A stretch of 64,000 nucleotides of DNA from the NCBI GenBank assembly GCA_030568195.1, contig JAJLTO010000007.1, positions 310,001-374,000 of the forward strand, read 5' to 3'. A model generated the notes under the pieces. That model worked only from the letters and a program-made list of their open reading frames with translations, made no database searches and was not told where the DNA came from. Numbering within the stretch: position 1 is the stretch's first letter; each line of letters begins with the position of its first letter. The position numbers and the translations under genes are program-made. Origin of the DNA: Dipodascopsis uninucleata var. uninucleata. Taxonomy: Eukaryota > Ascomycota > Lipomycetes > Lipomycetales > Lipomycetaceae. Positions 55,448 through 64,000 of this stretch are shown here, piece by piece.

Positions 55448-56850
55448 TTATTTGAAGTCTTTATAGCTCCATTTTTCAACCACCTTTCTCTTGTACTTTC
55501 TCCCTCCAACGAAATGAACTCTCGATTCAATTATACCTCGTTCCTGTAAACTAATAAAGCGATCCTTGGCGACGCTACCTTCTGGCTGTTAAGAAACAGT
55601 TAGAGAATAAAATTCTTACAATATCCTTCTTCATCATACCTTGATTAACCTCATAGAATCAGTAAGTTCATCTGACAATTTGACTTCCAGTGGTCGCCGC
55701 ATTACACTACTTAGATGTTAATATAGAGCATTATTCCGAATATTATTTAGCTACACATACCGATGCTTTCCAAGTTTGTGCTTTCGCACTCCACTATTAT
55801 TTCTAATCAAACTAATCTCAGTTCGCGATGATTTTTGGATGACACTCTTCTCGGACTGGCGACGATCTGCTGCATCTGGCGAATTCTCCCTTTTGATAGC
55901 TGTTCCGTCTAGCTTTTCAGTAAATATTTTATCATTTGACTCTTCACTCCGCGCAGCTTCGTCATCAGAAGAAGCCTCGTCCAAGCCAGCCCTCTCTCGC
56001 GCATCTAGCAACTCGCCAAGAGCCTCAATCCTAGCCTGTCGCTCCTCCTCGCGTTTATGCTCCTTCTCCTGTTTCTCGAGAACAGCATGCTCTCTAGCCA
56101 GTAGTGACTGCCATGACTGCAATGTTGGATTATAAGACTTTCCTTCTTCAGGAAGTTCAACTGCTCGTGCACTCTCTCTAAAAACAATTCTGGGCCTGTT
56201 GATAGTGGACGGTACGTTTTTCGCCTTTGCAAAACTAACTGTTTGGCTAAGCTTTATATGCTCAGCATGAAACCCAAGTTTTGTGTCTTCTTTTTTCTTT
56301 CTCTCCTGTACGTCCTCATAGTTCCATGGATCATAAATATCCTCAGGTAGCTTGGAATCTGCTTTCAGAATCGTAACTGACTTCCCAGTAGTCGCTCTAC
56401 CTGCTACTCGCAAAAGTCTACCTAGTTCCTTATATGTCACGCCCTGTACCTTTCCTCTCTTGGAACTTTTCACATTTTCTGTACCAACAGATCGCTTTCT
56501 GGAAACCAGAGCTGGAACTGCAGATCTCTCTGCCAAGATCTCATCTACTTTAAGAGGCTTCTTGCCAACTTTCTTCAATCCGCTTTTTGATGGTGCATCA
56601 TCAACCATAAACAGCTTTGACGAGTCTGATCTCTCAGTAATTGCATCACTATACAACAGGACCTGTTAGCTAAAATCGCAGAAGTATTCTCTGCAAATTG
56701 AGACTCATATACATACCCTAGTAATCGTTTCTCTTCTCTTAGTTGTTCAAGTCCGTCTTCGACCTCTTGGATATCTATGTTCTTTCGCCATGCCCTTTTT
56801 CCCTTCCTTGAAGGTTGGACAGGCTTTTTCACACTATCTGTGGATACCAT
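55448..56850 (-). CDS. NOP53: Ribosome biogenesis protein Nop53
   Basis: Nucleolar 60S factor that docks the exosome/Mtr4 on pre-60S particles for ITS2/7S processing. Four exons (56850-56717, 56648-55761, 55709-55640, 55585-55448) sum to 1230 nt and 409 residues. Diagnostic: KRAWRKNIDIQEVEDGLEQL, SSKLFMVDDAPSK, then EDIYDPWNYED; in the second half EEGKSYNPTLQSWQSLLARE followed by a long Lys/Glu coiled coil, KLGKHR, RRPLEVKLSDELTDSMRLIK, and the closing GSVAKDRFISLQERGIIESR and RKYKRKVVEKWSYKDFK. In yeast the arch-interacting motif (L-F-x-V-D) near the N-terminus recruits Mtr4; LFMVDD fits it. It is divergent from ESF2 (320 bp). Confidence 0.93.
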
Positions 56851-57170
56851 TTCACAAATCTATAGATCAATAGTATTAAACCTATACTAAATGATATTCT
56901 ATTGGACTTTCTAATTCTATTATCAAATAAAATATACCGGGGTCCTGGTTATGAGCTTTCTCACTAAAAGGGATTTTGACCTTTCAATTTTTTGATAGTC
57001 AAAAATTTTTTTGGGAGAACTTAGTTTTCAGGGATAGGTGGTGATGATTAAATTAAGTCAATCCAAAAAAATCCTTCATCAACGGGCACAAAAGTAGTCT
57101 AAAACTTCTCGTATAGGTTTTCATCTTTATATAGTTCTCATCTGATAGTCACATACGAAGATTTTGTAAA
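56851..57170. promoter_or_regulatory. Shared promoter of NOP53 and ESF2 with RRPE-like motif
   Basis: This 320-bp gap lies between the start codons of two ribosome-assembly genes. TCAAAAATTTT at 56999-57009 differs by one base from the yeast RRPE consensus TGAAAAATTTT. CTCATCTG at 57137-57144 differs by two from the PAC core CTCATCGC. Both motifs were defined in ascomycete yeasts, and the AT-richness of the region weakens the case. Confidence 0.4.
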
Positions 57171-58283
57171 ATGCCTGAGAGCAAGAAAAGAGACTGGTTC
57201 TCTCTCGGAGGTGAATTGGAAGATGATTATCGTCATAGTGATTCAGAGAATGACATTGAACGGACTAAGAGTTCTGTGAAGTCGACGGTCAAATCTACAA
57301 CGAAACAACAAAAGAAACGTTCACGGCACGATGAAGACGCCCTGGAAAGCACCCTTGAGAGTCGATCAGGGGCAACTGGTAAACTGCCGAGTCGAAGCAA
57401 GAGGAATGCTCTTTCAGAGTTTTCAAAAGCACAAGAATCTGATAGTGATGAGTATGACGACAATGACATGCCACTCTCTTCTAAAAACGATAACTATGCT
57501 GAAGAGGCAGACGAAATTGTGACGTCCAGTGATAGGAAATACGACGAAGATGATGTTGATGAAGATGGTAATACTAAAGGTGTTTTGAGGCTGATCACTG
57601 TGGAAGAACTAGAGTCTTATCATGATAAAATCGAGAAGTCAGGAGTTGTCTACCTTTCCCGGATACCTCCATATATGAAGCCTTCTAAGGTCAGACAAAT
57701 TTTATCTCGGTTTGGAGAAGTGGATCGTGTTTTTTTGGCACCTGAAGATCCAAAAGCGTATGCTAAGCGTGTGAGATTTGGAGGAAATAAGAAGCGTAAG
57801 TTCATAGAAGGCTGGGTAGAATTCAAAAATAAAAAGAAAGCAAAATTAGCAGCCTCCACACTTAACGGTAACATTGTGGGTGGCCGAAAAGGATCATATT
57901 ATTACGACGATATTTTAAATATTAAATATCTTCCAAAATTCAAGTGGCATCATCTCACTGAGCAGATCGCCTATGAAAACCAGGCTAGACAAGCCAAACT
58001 CCGGGCAGAGATTTCACAAGCTACAAGGGAAAATAAGGCCTTTATTCGTAATGTGGAGAGAGCTAAGATGATTGAGCACATTCAAGAAAAGAAGAAAAAA
58101 AGGACTCGATCAACTAAACCAGAACTATCTGAAGATCCCACTGATTCTGTTGGTGATATTGATATTAGAAGAAATTTCAAGCAGCGGAATGTTAATAGTA
58201 GATCTAATGTTTCGGAGACTTCTACAAAAAACAGCGAAGGAGAGACGAAGTTAAAAAATGTCCTTAGCAAAATATTTGCCTAG
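57171..58283 (+). CDS. ESF2: Pre-rRNA processing factor Esf2 (ABT1 family)
   Basis: Nucleolar small-subunit processome protein that stimulates the Dbp8 helicase and pre-18S cleavages. A single exon gives 370 residues. The first ~140 residues are acidic and Ser/Lys-rich. The RRM-like core: KSGVVYLSRIPPYMKPSKVR, ILSRFGEVDRVFLAPED, RKFIEGWVEFKNKKKAKLAA, LNGNIVGGRKGSYYYDDILN and IKYLPKFKWHHLTEQIAYEN. A basic coiled segment follows. All are strong Esf2/ABT1 signatures. Convergent with NMD3 (263 bp). Confidence 0.96.
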   Translation: MPESKKRDWFSLGGELEDDYRHSDSENDIERTKSSVKSTVKSTTKQQKKRSRHDEDALESTLESRSGATGKLPSRSKRNALSEFSKAQESDSDEYDDNDMPLSSKNDNYAEEADEIVTSSDRKYDEDDVDEDGNTKGVLRLITVEELESYHDKIEKSGVVYLSRIPPYMKPSKVRQILSRFGEVDRVFLAPEDPKAYAKRVRFGGNKKRKFIEGWVEFKNKKKAKLAASTLNGNIVGGRKGSYYYDDILNIKYLPKFKWHHLTEQIAYENQARQAKLRAEISQATRENKAFIRNVERAKMIEHIQEKKKKRTRSTKPELSEDPTDSVGDIDIRRNFKQRNVNSRSNVSETSTKNSEGETKLKNVLSKIFA

Positions 58284-58546
58284 ATTGTTGTGATATTACT
58301 TTTGTTACATGAGCATAACGGTTGATTTTCTTAAAAATGGTTCGTCTAGATTTTAATATGTCATACTATTCAAATATTATCATTTATTAACCATATCCAT
58401 TACCAAAAAGTAGCATATAGAATCAAACAGTTGAACTAATGTAAAACTCGAAATAATAATCTATAAAACTTTGATAGATCTTAGGACGCATATTCAAATG
58501 AATAATAACGAATAATTTCAAAATGAAAACCTTTTTATTGCACCAT

Positions 58547-60313
58547 TTACTGCACTACCTCCTGATATCCGTCCTCTAATGTAAGTTCATCTATTTCATC
58601 AAGAAGTTCATCGAGACCAACTTCAGGGAGTGACCCAGCATCAGAACCGTCGTCATTGTCAGCCTCTTCCGCACCTTCCATTTGGGTATAAGCAGCAGCT
58701 GCATCTTGGTCTGTCTCCATAATATCATCATCTTGTAAACGAGTATTAGAAGCTTCTGTAATACCTTCCATTTTTGAAGGTCTTGGACCACGCTCTCTGT
58801 CTTGAGTTTGGGAATTCGACTGCTTGTAAAGGTTAATTGCACTTCGCAATTCTCGATCTTCCTCCAATTCTTGCAGAAATAGCTCGTAGTCACGCTCCAC
58901 TCTATCCTGCTCGATCTGTTTTTGTTTAGCAGATAATGCACTTCCGGAATCTTCCATTTCATTATATTCTTTAGCCATACGTTTAAGCCTCCAGTTTCGG
59001 CCCTTGTTGCGCTTTTTACGAGGATATGACTTCTTAACCAGGATAACTTCTGGTACGTTATCCTGATCCAGTGTATCCCACAACTCGTGGTTGAAATTGA
59101 CATTCGACAAGAAATAGCCTAAAGCAGTATCGCCAGGATGAAGGATACCGCCCAAATGAGTTCGTACATAGTAAGTATTGTCATTGCGCCCCATATCAGC
59201 AGAGCGAGCAATAGTAGCATCGGCCAGAGCCCATTTGCCTTTCATGACTCCAGTAGGCTCGATGTCAAGTACCATAAATTCACTAAAATTCGCAGCTGTG
59301 GTTAGAGAAGTAAATGGAGATCGCCAAAAGGTAGGAGGCTGAAGGTCTATGGTATCTAAAGTCATTGGATCCATAAGATGAACTGCATTTCCAACTCTGT
59401 TACATAGGACTAACTGTGAGATATTTCCTGCCGACCGAGCAATCTTCTTAGGAAGACACACAAGATCGTCCTTGCAAATAGGAATCAGCTCTACTGAAAA
59501 AGTAAACTTGAAACTCTTTACACTTGTATGTGTATCCATGGAAATCAGCTCTTCAGACTTCTTGGTCTTAATGGGTGCTACAGACGCTAAGAAATCCAAC
59601 ATTTTGATAGCATGATTCTTTTGGCTGTAGAAAAAGTCGAGACCATCTTTAGTTTCCTGAATAGAGATTGTATCTCTATGAGCATTGTGCTTAAGAATGA
59701 GTTGCTCTAAGTAAAAAAAGGTACGCTTATGAGGAACTTTTTGTCTGATCTGAACAGTAGCTCTCCAGGTATTTGCAGTAAATGATTTGGCACAATCGGG
59801 ACACTGTGTAGCTATGACAACATATTCCACCTCGAACGATTGCTGGATGATGGTGTTAGACATAGCTTCGCCTTGGACAGTGAGCTTGACTTTGATTCGT
59901 CTCGAGTGTGGTTCTGTCCATATGAACGAGGCGTCAACCAGCCTTACTTTATTAAGTCCTCGTAGTCGCTTCAAACACAGAGCGAGCAGCTCTCTGCTCT
60001 CCAGTTGTGCTGCCATCCACTGATTTGGTGGTCGGAGAAATCGCTCGCAATTTCTGCAAAAATTTAATGAACTTTCCCTTTGAATTCCGTCTGTGATATC
60101 CACTGACAACCTTACACAGTCATAGCACATAGACATACCAGTCGTACCATCGATGGGAACGCCACAATTACAACATAAAACTGTAGCTGTGTTCAGTTGA
60201 GGTATGGTATCGTTATGGACTGCTGCTGGTGCTAATGGTGTAGCACCACCATTGATGTATGCCGTGGCCGCTCCTAGACTGATATCTGAAAAAGCTGATT
60301 TATATGACTCCAT
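58547..60313 (-). CDS. NMD3: 60S export adaptor Nmd3
   Basis: Adaptor linking pre-60S subunits to exportin Crm1; it is released in the cytoplasm when uL16 (Rpl10) is loaded. A single exon gives 588 residues (yeast 518). The N-terminal zinc domain has four CxxC-type pairs: CCNCGVPIDG, MCYDCVRLSVDITDGI, FCRNCERFLRPPNQWM and CPDCAKSF. The core reads LKRLRGLNKVRLVDASFIWT, RIKVKLTVQGE, QIRQKVPHKRTFFYLEQLIL, and the eIF5A-like part contains APIKTKKSEELISMDTHT. The C-terminus is acidic with coiled regions and Leu-rich acidic stretches (LPEVGLDELLDEIDELTLED) that look like a Crm1 nuclear export signal. It is divergent from SQT1. Confidence 0.97.
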   Translation of the reverse strand: MESYKSAFSDISLGAATAYINGGATPLAPAAVHNDTIPQLNTATVLCCNCGVPIDGTTGMSMCYDCVRLSVDITDGIQRESSLNFCRNCERFLRPPNQWMAAQLESRELLALCLKRLRGLNKVRLVDASFIWTEPHSRRIKVKLTVQGEAMSNTIIQQSFEVEYVVIATQCPDCAKSFTANTWRATVQIRQKVPHKRTFFYLEQLILKHNAHRDTISIQETKDGLDFFYSQKNHAIKMLDFLASVAPIKTKKSEELISMDTHTSVKSFKFTFSVELIPICKDDLVCLPKKIARSAGNISQLVLCNRVGNAVHLMDPMTLDTIDLQPPTFWRSPFTSLTTAANFSEFMVLDIEPTGVMKGKWALADATIARSADMGRNDNTYYVRTHLGGILHPGDTALGYFLSNVNFNHELWDTLDQDNVPEVILVKKSYPRKKRNKGRNWRLKRMAKEYNEMEDSGSALSAKQKQIEQDRVERDYELFLQELEEDRELRSAINLYKQSNSQTQDRERGPRPSKMEGITEASNTRLQDDDIMETDQDAAAAYTQMEGAEEADNDDGSDAGSLPEVGLDELLDEIDELTLEDGYQEVVQ

Positions 60314-60752
60314 TATTCTCGTATGTACTATAAATAAGTACTGTAAGGATATTCCTTATAGTTGCTGCCTTTTTGTAAAAAGTGCAAAAAGTAAAAGAGA
60401 AATAGTGTCTCCCAGAGACACATAAGATGTAGTAAGAATTTTGGGGGCAAAAAAAAAATATCAAAAATAAAAAATTTCTGCTTACAAAATAAATTTGGGA
60501 GATTAATATTTATTACGTAGGAACGTGCTTGGTAAGAAAATACAGCAAATTTTCGCTAAATAGATTTTTTAAATAGATCTTGTCATCGCAATTGGAAGTT
60601 TTGCATTCAGAAAATTTATAAATTATAATAGAATATAGAATTAAGTACAGTAAGTATGGCGCTGCAGTATTTGTATAACAGATAATGTGTTGTGGGAATA
60701 ACTAGTATAAAAGTTAAGAAGGTGTACTAATAGCGTTTTGGTTTTGAGAGAC
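60314..60752. promoter_or_regulatory. Shared promoter of NMD3 and SQT1
   Basis: This 439-bp divergent region has a poly(dA) run near 60449-60458, typical of nucleosome-depleted promoters. AAAAAATTT lies at 60469-60477 (partial RRPE) and GTCATCGC at 60582-60589, one base from the PAC core CTCATCGC. A perfect short dyad is listed separately. Motif function is inferred only. Confidence 0.42.
60405..60421. repeat. Perfect 7-bp dyad GTGTCTC-CCA-GAGACAC
   Basis: The inverted repeat, with arms 60405-60411 and 60415-60421 and a 3-nt spacer, lies 92 bp upstream of the NMD3 start codon. It could be a binding site for a dimeric regulator or a 5' UTR hairpin. Confidence 0.85.
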
Positions 60753-62033
60753 ATGGATGAGCACGAAGAGCATGTTCCAGCGGAGATCAATGTAGAATCA
60801 GAAGAATACGTCGATATGGATTCTGCAGCGGATGTCATACCTGATGATCCTGAGGACGCAGACCACGAAATGTCCGATGCTTCAGATGGTGAGGATGTCG
60901 ATGGAGAAGATGAAGAGGCAGAAGAGATCGATATGTCGAACAACTCCACGACATACTTTGACCGACACAAAGACTCGATTTTCATGATAGCCACACACCC
61001 AAGTCTACCACTTGCAGTAACAGGTGGAGGAGATGATATTGGATACGTATGGACTACTCATTCAGTGCCTCCAAAGCTTGTAACTACACTGTCTGGACAT
61101 ACAGATTCTCTGATATCCGGTGGTTTTACTGCTGACGGTGAATGGCTTGTCACTGGAGGCATGGATGGTAAAATCAGAATCTGGAGGGCTCGCTCAAGAG
61201 GACAGAAGTGGGAATTCAAGGACTCAATAGAGGAGGTTGAAGAGGTTACCTGGTTATCTTTTCATCCTACACAACCTATCTTTGCTTTTGGAGCAAACGA
61301 CGGATCTGCTTGGGTTTACTCGCTGGCTTCTAAGGTCGAACAGTTATGTGTTTTATATGGTCATTCAGGAGTATGTACTGCAGGCGAATTTATTCCAGTA
61401 GCTGAGTTAGCAAGCTCACCAGATGAAGAGGAGATTAATCTTGTTACAATCGCTGAAGATGGCTGTCTTATTTCCTGGAGCATCCCAGCTGGTGTTCCAA
61501 ATTACAGACTAGATCCTTCTCAGTTCCACTTTGAGGCCGTCTGGGTTAGCTTGAAACTGCATCCAACCGGAACCTCTGTGGCTATTGGATCTGTTGATGG
61601 AAAAGTGTCCGTTATCGGTCTTCGTACCGGGAGTATAATCGCCAGTATTGATGTACTAGAAGCGACTGGAAAAGCCGACATGGCTGATGAGGAGAAGTCA
61701 ATTGAGAGCTTATCGTGGTGCGACACAATGAATATTCTTGCCGTAGGAATGGTTGCAGGCCTTATTTGTCTTTTTGACACAGGTTCCTGGCGTCTTCGGC
61801 GCTCACTTGAAGTGCCTGAAGCTGTTACTAAACTTGAATTTGTTCCTGGATCGACGGATTTGATTGTCAGCTCTATGGATGGAGTTTTACTCAAATTTGA
61901 CGCTCGCATTGGTTCTGAGACATGGAAAGGGACTGGTCATTCGAGTGGAATTCTGGACTTCTCTATTGCAAATAGCGGTCACACGATAATAACTGCATCT
62001 GATGAGGGTGTTGCATTAGTGTACAATATCTAG
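60753..62033 (+). CDS. SQT1: Sqt1/AAMP WD40 protein, uL16 (Rpl10) chaperone
   Basis: In yeast, Sqt1 is the dedicated co-translational chaperone of ribosomal protein uL16. A single exon gives 426 residues (yeast 431). ATG at 60753 was chosen; the frame upstream starts with TTG. An acidic N-terminus (about 70 residues) is followed by about eight WD repeats. Blocks: IFMIATHPSLPLAVTGGGDD followed by IGYVW, LSGHTDSLISGGFTADGEWL, TGGMDGKIRIW, VTWLSFHPTQPIFAFGANDG, LHPTGTSVAIGSVDGKVSVI and ILDFSIANSGHTIITASDEG. The order and motifs match the AAMP/Sqt1 family rather than generic WD proteins. It is divergent from NMD3, its functional partner in uL16 loading. Confidence 0.9.
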   Translation: MDEHEEHVPAEINVESEEYVDMDSAADVIPDDPEDADHEMSDASDGEDVDGEDEEAEEIDMSNNSTTYFDRHKDSIFMIATHPSLPLAVTGGGDDIGYVWTTHSVPPKLVTTLSGHTDSLISGGFTADGEWLVTGGMDGKIRIWRARSRGQKWEFKDSIEEVEEVTWLSFHPTQPIFAFGANDGSAWVYSLASKVEQLCVLYGHSGVCTAGEFIPVAELASSPDEEEINLVTIAEDGCLISWSIPAGVPNYRLDPSQFHFEAVWVSLKLHPTGTSVAIGSVDGKVSVIGLRTGSIIASIDVLEATGKADMADEEKSIESLSWCDTMNILAVGMVAGLICLFDTGSWRLRRSLEVPEAVTKLEFVPGSTDLIVSSMDGVLLKFDARIGSETWKGTGHSSGILDFSIANSGHTIITASDEGVALVYNI

Positions 62034-62941
62034 ATTGACAGTTCCGCGATTTCAATATTCGCGGCTGTCCAATATTAAGAGCTGGGTAGACTATCTTAAC
62101 GAAATCTACCGACTCAATTTTAATAGTAATTCTCTAAATATTACATATATGCGTATAACATATTATACTTTTATAAAAAATTAGTTCTCGTGAGGTGGTT
62201 GAATAATTTGTGAAAAATTTGTGTAATTTTTGGTCAGAATGGAAACCAACCATCGCTGAGCCGCACTATCACGGTGACTCGCACATTACTGGCGCTCGCG
62301 TCTAATTTCACTTTTTCTTACTATATTACGGGCTTGAAGAAGCTCTTTTCACTATAATGGTATATTAGAAATATCGGCTGTTTTTATATTACTATTTGCA
62401 TATCGGGCTTAATCTAATGTCAAGTTGGCTATCACTGTTAGCCTTATTTCTCGGAATAAAGTACATAGCTCGAGGTGCTATTTCGAAGGAAATGGCTGAT
62501 TTAGTGGGAGAGGAGGTTCGATCAAGCTGGTCGGCATCTGAATTCAGGCTCTGACTGGGATACTTTTGATATAATTGGTAATATGGATAGATTTTTTGCA
62601 AGGGATGTCTATTGATCCAATATAGAGCTATCAATACATAATAATACTAATAGCAATTCTGCAATCCTGTTCTTCTCCTTCACGGAATATTTTCTGTTTC
62701 TTTCTTCTTCTTCACGTTATATAATATACTCTCCTCCTTTCCAAGAAGAATCAGGTATATTTTACGAAATATATATTCATACGCTTTGTTTGAATTTTAG
62801 GAAATAGTTCTTTTCTCCTTTCTAAGCTCGTGCTTATTATATCTGACCTGTTAAATAGATATCAGAGATAAATTATCCATTATCGATAGATATCTCGTAT
62901 TAACCGCGATAAATATAACGTCTAGTTAATACAGAACCAAA
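62034..62941. other. Intergenic region between SQT1 and the terminal ORF
   Basis: These 908 bp between two co-directional genes are AT-rich. An open frame on the minus strand (62392-62634, about 80 codons beginning with TTG) has no family resemblance and is not called. No tRNA was found. Confidence 0.5.
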
Positions 62942-64000
62942 ATGGATAACTATTCGAGTCCGATCAAGAATTTCGTGCCTCCTATTTCGCTCGAAACTGA
63001 GCCAGATCCTGAACACAAGGCGGCTGAGAGTGTGGAGACGAACACGACGAAATACACGAAGACTATGAGTCCTGTTAACGGTGGACAGCGATCACCATAT
63101 CCGTTTATGAAAGCTACCAGTGTCATGGGTGCTGATAGATTTAAGATTTCCCAAAGCTATGTTCATAGCCACGTCGACAATGCCGAGGATAGCTCTTCAT
63201 CTCCAGAAGTCTCCCCAACCTCTACGGCATCGAGCTATTATGCAAACGAATACGACATAGAGTTTGATGAGAAACTTGATCCCGAAATATTCGGTAGCAG
63301 AGATGATATGGTCATGGTTATAATGAATGATCCGCCAGTAACCGTGAAGGATATCGAGACAAAGGAGATTGAGGAAATTTCCAAAGAGTACGAAAAGGAA
63401 AATGTTGAGATCGATACGAGCGACGAAGAAATCGAACGGATAGAGAAGGTGCCTGAGGTTGATGTTGAGAGAGTACCTGATCAGAGAGAGACATCAGAAG
63501 ATTTTAACTATGCGCTTGCTTACTGGCGTCAATTAGAGAATACCTCGCTAGAAATGAAGGCTGCTGAAATAAAGCAGCGACGAGAGAGGAAGCCTATGGG
63601 CTACAAAGCGAATCCTGATAACATAGATCACACACTCTCTTCTGTGGCAAGCTCAGAGATATATCATGATAAACCATATTCTTCTAAAAAGATTGAAGAA
63701 GACATTATAGAAGAAGATCCTGAGACGCCTGTTGCGCATCAAGCTCGCGAAGCTCTTAAGGAGATCAATGATATTAACAAAAGAGTTATGGTGGTTGAGA
63801 AGGAAGGATTTCCTGTAAAGGCAGAGATTTTTGGAGATAATGGTGATGAAATGTTTGATAAAGACCAAGACCCTTACTTTATGACTGACGATGAAGAAGA
63901 GGACTATATTGATGACTTAGAAACACCAAAAGCTGAAGCAGATAATGCTAAATTCCATGAATACGCAGAGTGTGAATATCCAGTCGAGGCTGATGGTAAT
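62942..64000 (+). CDS. Large acidic protein of unknown function (runs off right edge)
   Basis: An uninterrupted frame of 353 codons from ATG 62942 to the window end, with no stop seen. The start reads MDNYSSPIKNFVPPISLETE. Composition is Glu/Asp/Ser/Lys-rich and looks mostly disordered, with charged coiled-coil-like parts (VKDIETKEIEEISKEYEKEN; REALKEINDINKRVMVVEKE) and an acidic run (MTDDEEEDYIDDLETPKAEA). One more ordered-looking patch is NYALAYWRQLENTSLEMKAA. No domain is recognised. It is real coding sequence judging by length and codon regularity. Cytoskeletal or septum-associated scaffold proteins share this composition, but that is only a guess. Co-directional with SQT1. Confidence 0.8.
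   Translation, partial: MDNYSSPIKNFVPPISLETEPDPEHKAAESVETNTTKYTKTMSPVNGGQRSPYPFMKATSVMGADRFKISQSYVHSHVDNAEDSSSSPEVSPTSTASSYYANEYDIEFDEKLDPEIFGSRDDMVMVIMNDPPVTVKDIETKEIEEISKEYEKENVEIDTSDEEIERIEKVPEVDVERVPDQRETSEDFNYALAYWRQLENTSLEMKAAEIKQRRERKPMGYKANPDNIDHTLSSVASSEIYHDKPYSSKKIEEDIIEEDPETPVAHQAREALKEINDINKRVMVVEKEGFPVKAEIFGDNGDEMFDKDQDPYFMTDDEEEDYIDDLETPKAEADNAKFHEYAECEYPVEADGN

Noticed and set aside
62392-62634. 80-codon minus-strand open frame
   Set aside because: It starts with TTG, has no ATG near its 5' end, no recognisable domain and no splice signals.
1-64000. Search for transposons, retroelements, viral relics, CRISPR and tRNAs
   Set aside because: No transposase, reverse transcriptase, integrase or capsid-like frames, no long terminal repeats, no regular spaced repeats and no pairing cloverleaf were recognised by eye.

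Overview
This window is ordinary nuclear DNA from a fungus. It carries short spliceosomal introns (about 50-110 bp, GTAAGT or GTATGT donors, CTAAC/CTAAT-like branch points, CAG/TAG acceptors), and the genes include fungal markers: Kei1 of IPC synthase, a stand-alone Trp2, Rgp1, and a TRP/Flc-type membrane protein. Intron number (AP-1 beta has eight, RFC1 about seven), AT-rich intergenic DNA, and genes usually absent from budding yeasts (glutaryl-CoA dehydrogenase, an LRRC58-like protein) point away from Saccharomyces-type yeasts. An early-diverging fungus (Mucoromycota/Zoopagomycota) is my best guess, but a basal ascomycete is not excluded. I see no transposon, retroelement, viral relic, tRNA, rRNA or CRISPR.

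Layout: 31 genes, 28 with a family assignment and three without. 1-8 kb: GCDH (-, cut by the window edge), AP-1 beta adaptin (+), BolA2/Bol2 (-), NIF3 (+). 8-16 kb: a DDT/WHIM-like chromatin protein (-), a FYVE+RING ubiquitin ligase of Pib1 type (+), RPB3 (-), a small unknown (-). 16-25 kb: mitochondrial RNA polymerase (+), KEI1 (-), clamp loader RFC5 (+), mitochondrial uL16m (-). 25-34 kb: mitochondrial PheRS (+), GrpE/Mge1 (-), calcipressin Rcn1 (+), a Nudix diphosphoinositol phosphatase (-), Cox12 (+). 34-47 kb: RFC1 (+), an RluA-type pseudouridine synthase (-), TRP2 (+), a small unknown (-), the LRRC58-like protein (+), RGP1 (-), mitochondrial bL28m (+). 48-64 kb: UGP1 (-), a TRP/Flc membrane protein (+), then four ribosome-biogenesis genes NOP53 (-), ESF2 (+), NMD3 (-), SQT1 (+), and finally an unrecognised acidic ORF running off the right edge (+).

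Two patterns stand out. First, strand alternates almost perfectly: 27 of 30 neighbouring pairs change strand, so nearly every gene sits in a divergent pair on one side and a convergent pair on the other. Second, some divergent pairs join genes of one pathway: NOP53/ESF2 and NMD3/SQT1 (ribosome assembly, where Sqt1 and Nmd3 both act around uL16 loading on the 60S subunit), and uL16m/mtPheRS (mitochondrial translation). Their short shared promoters contain A/T motifs resembling the RRPE/AATTTT growth element, though such motifs are weak evidence in DNA this AT-rich. Convergent spacings can be as short as 60-72 bp.

Gene models were spliced by eye. Exon sums were checked for frame where exon limits are given. 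Exons that I could not place are noted.
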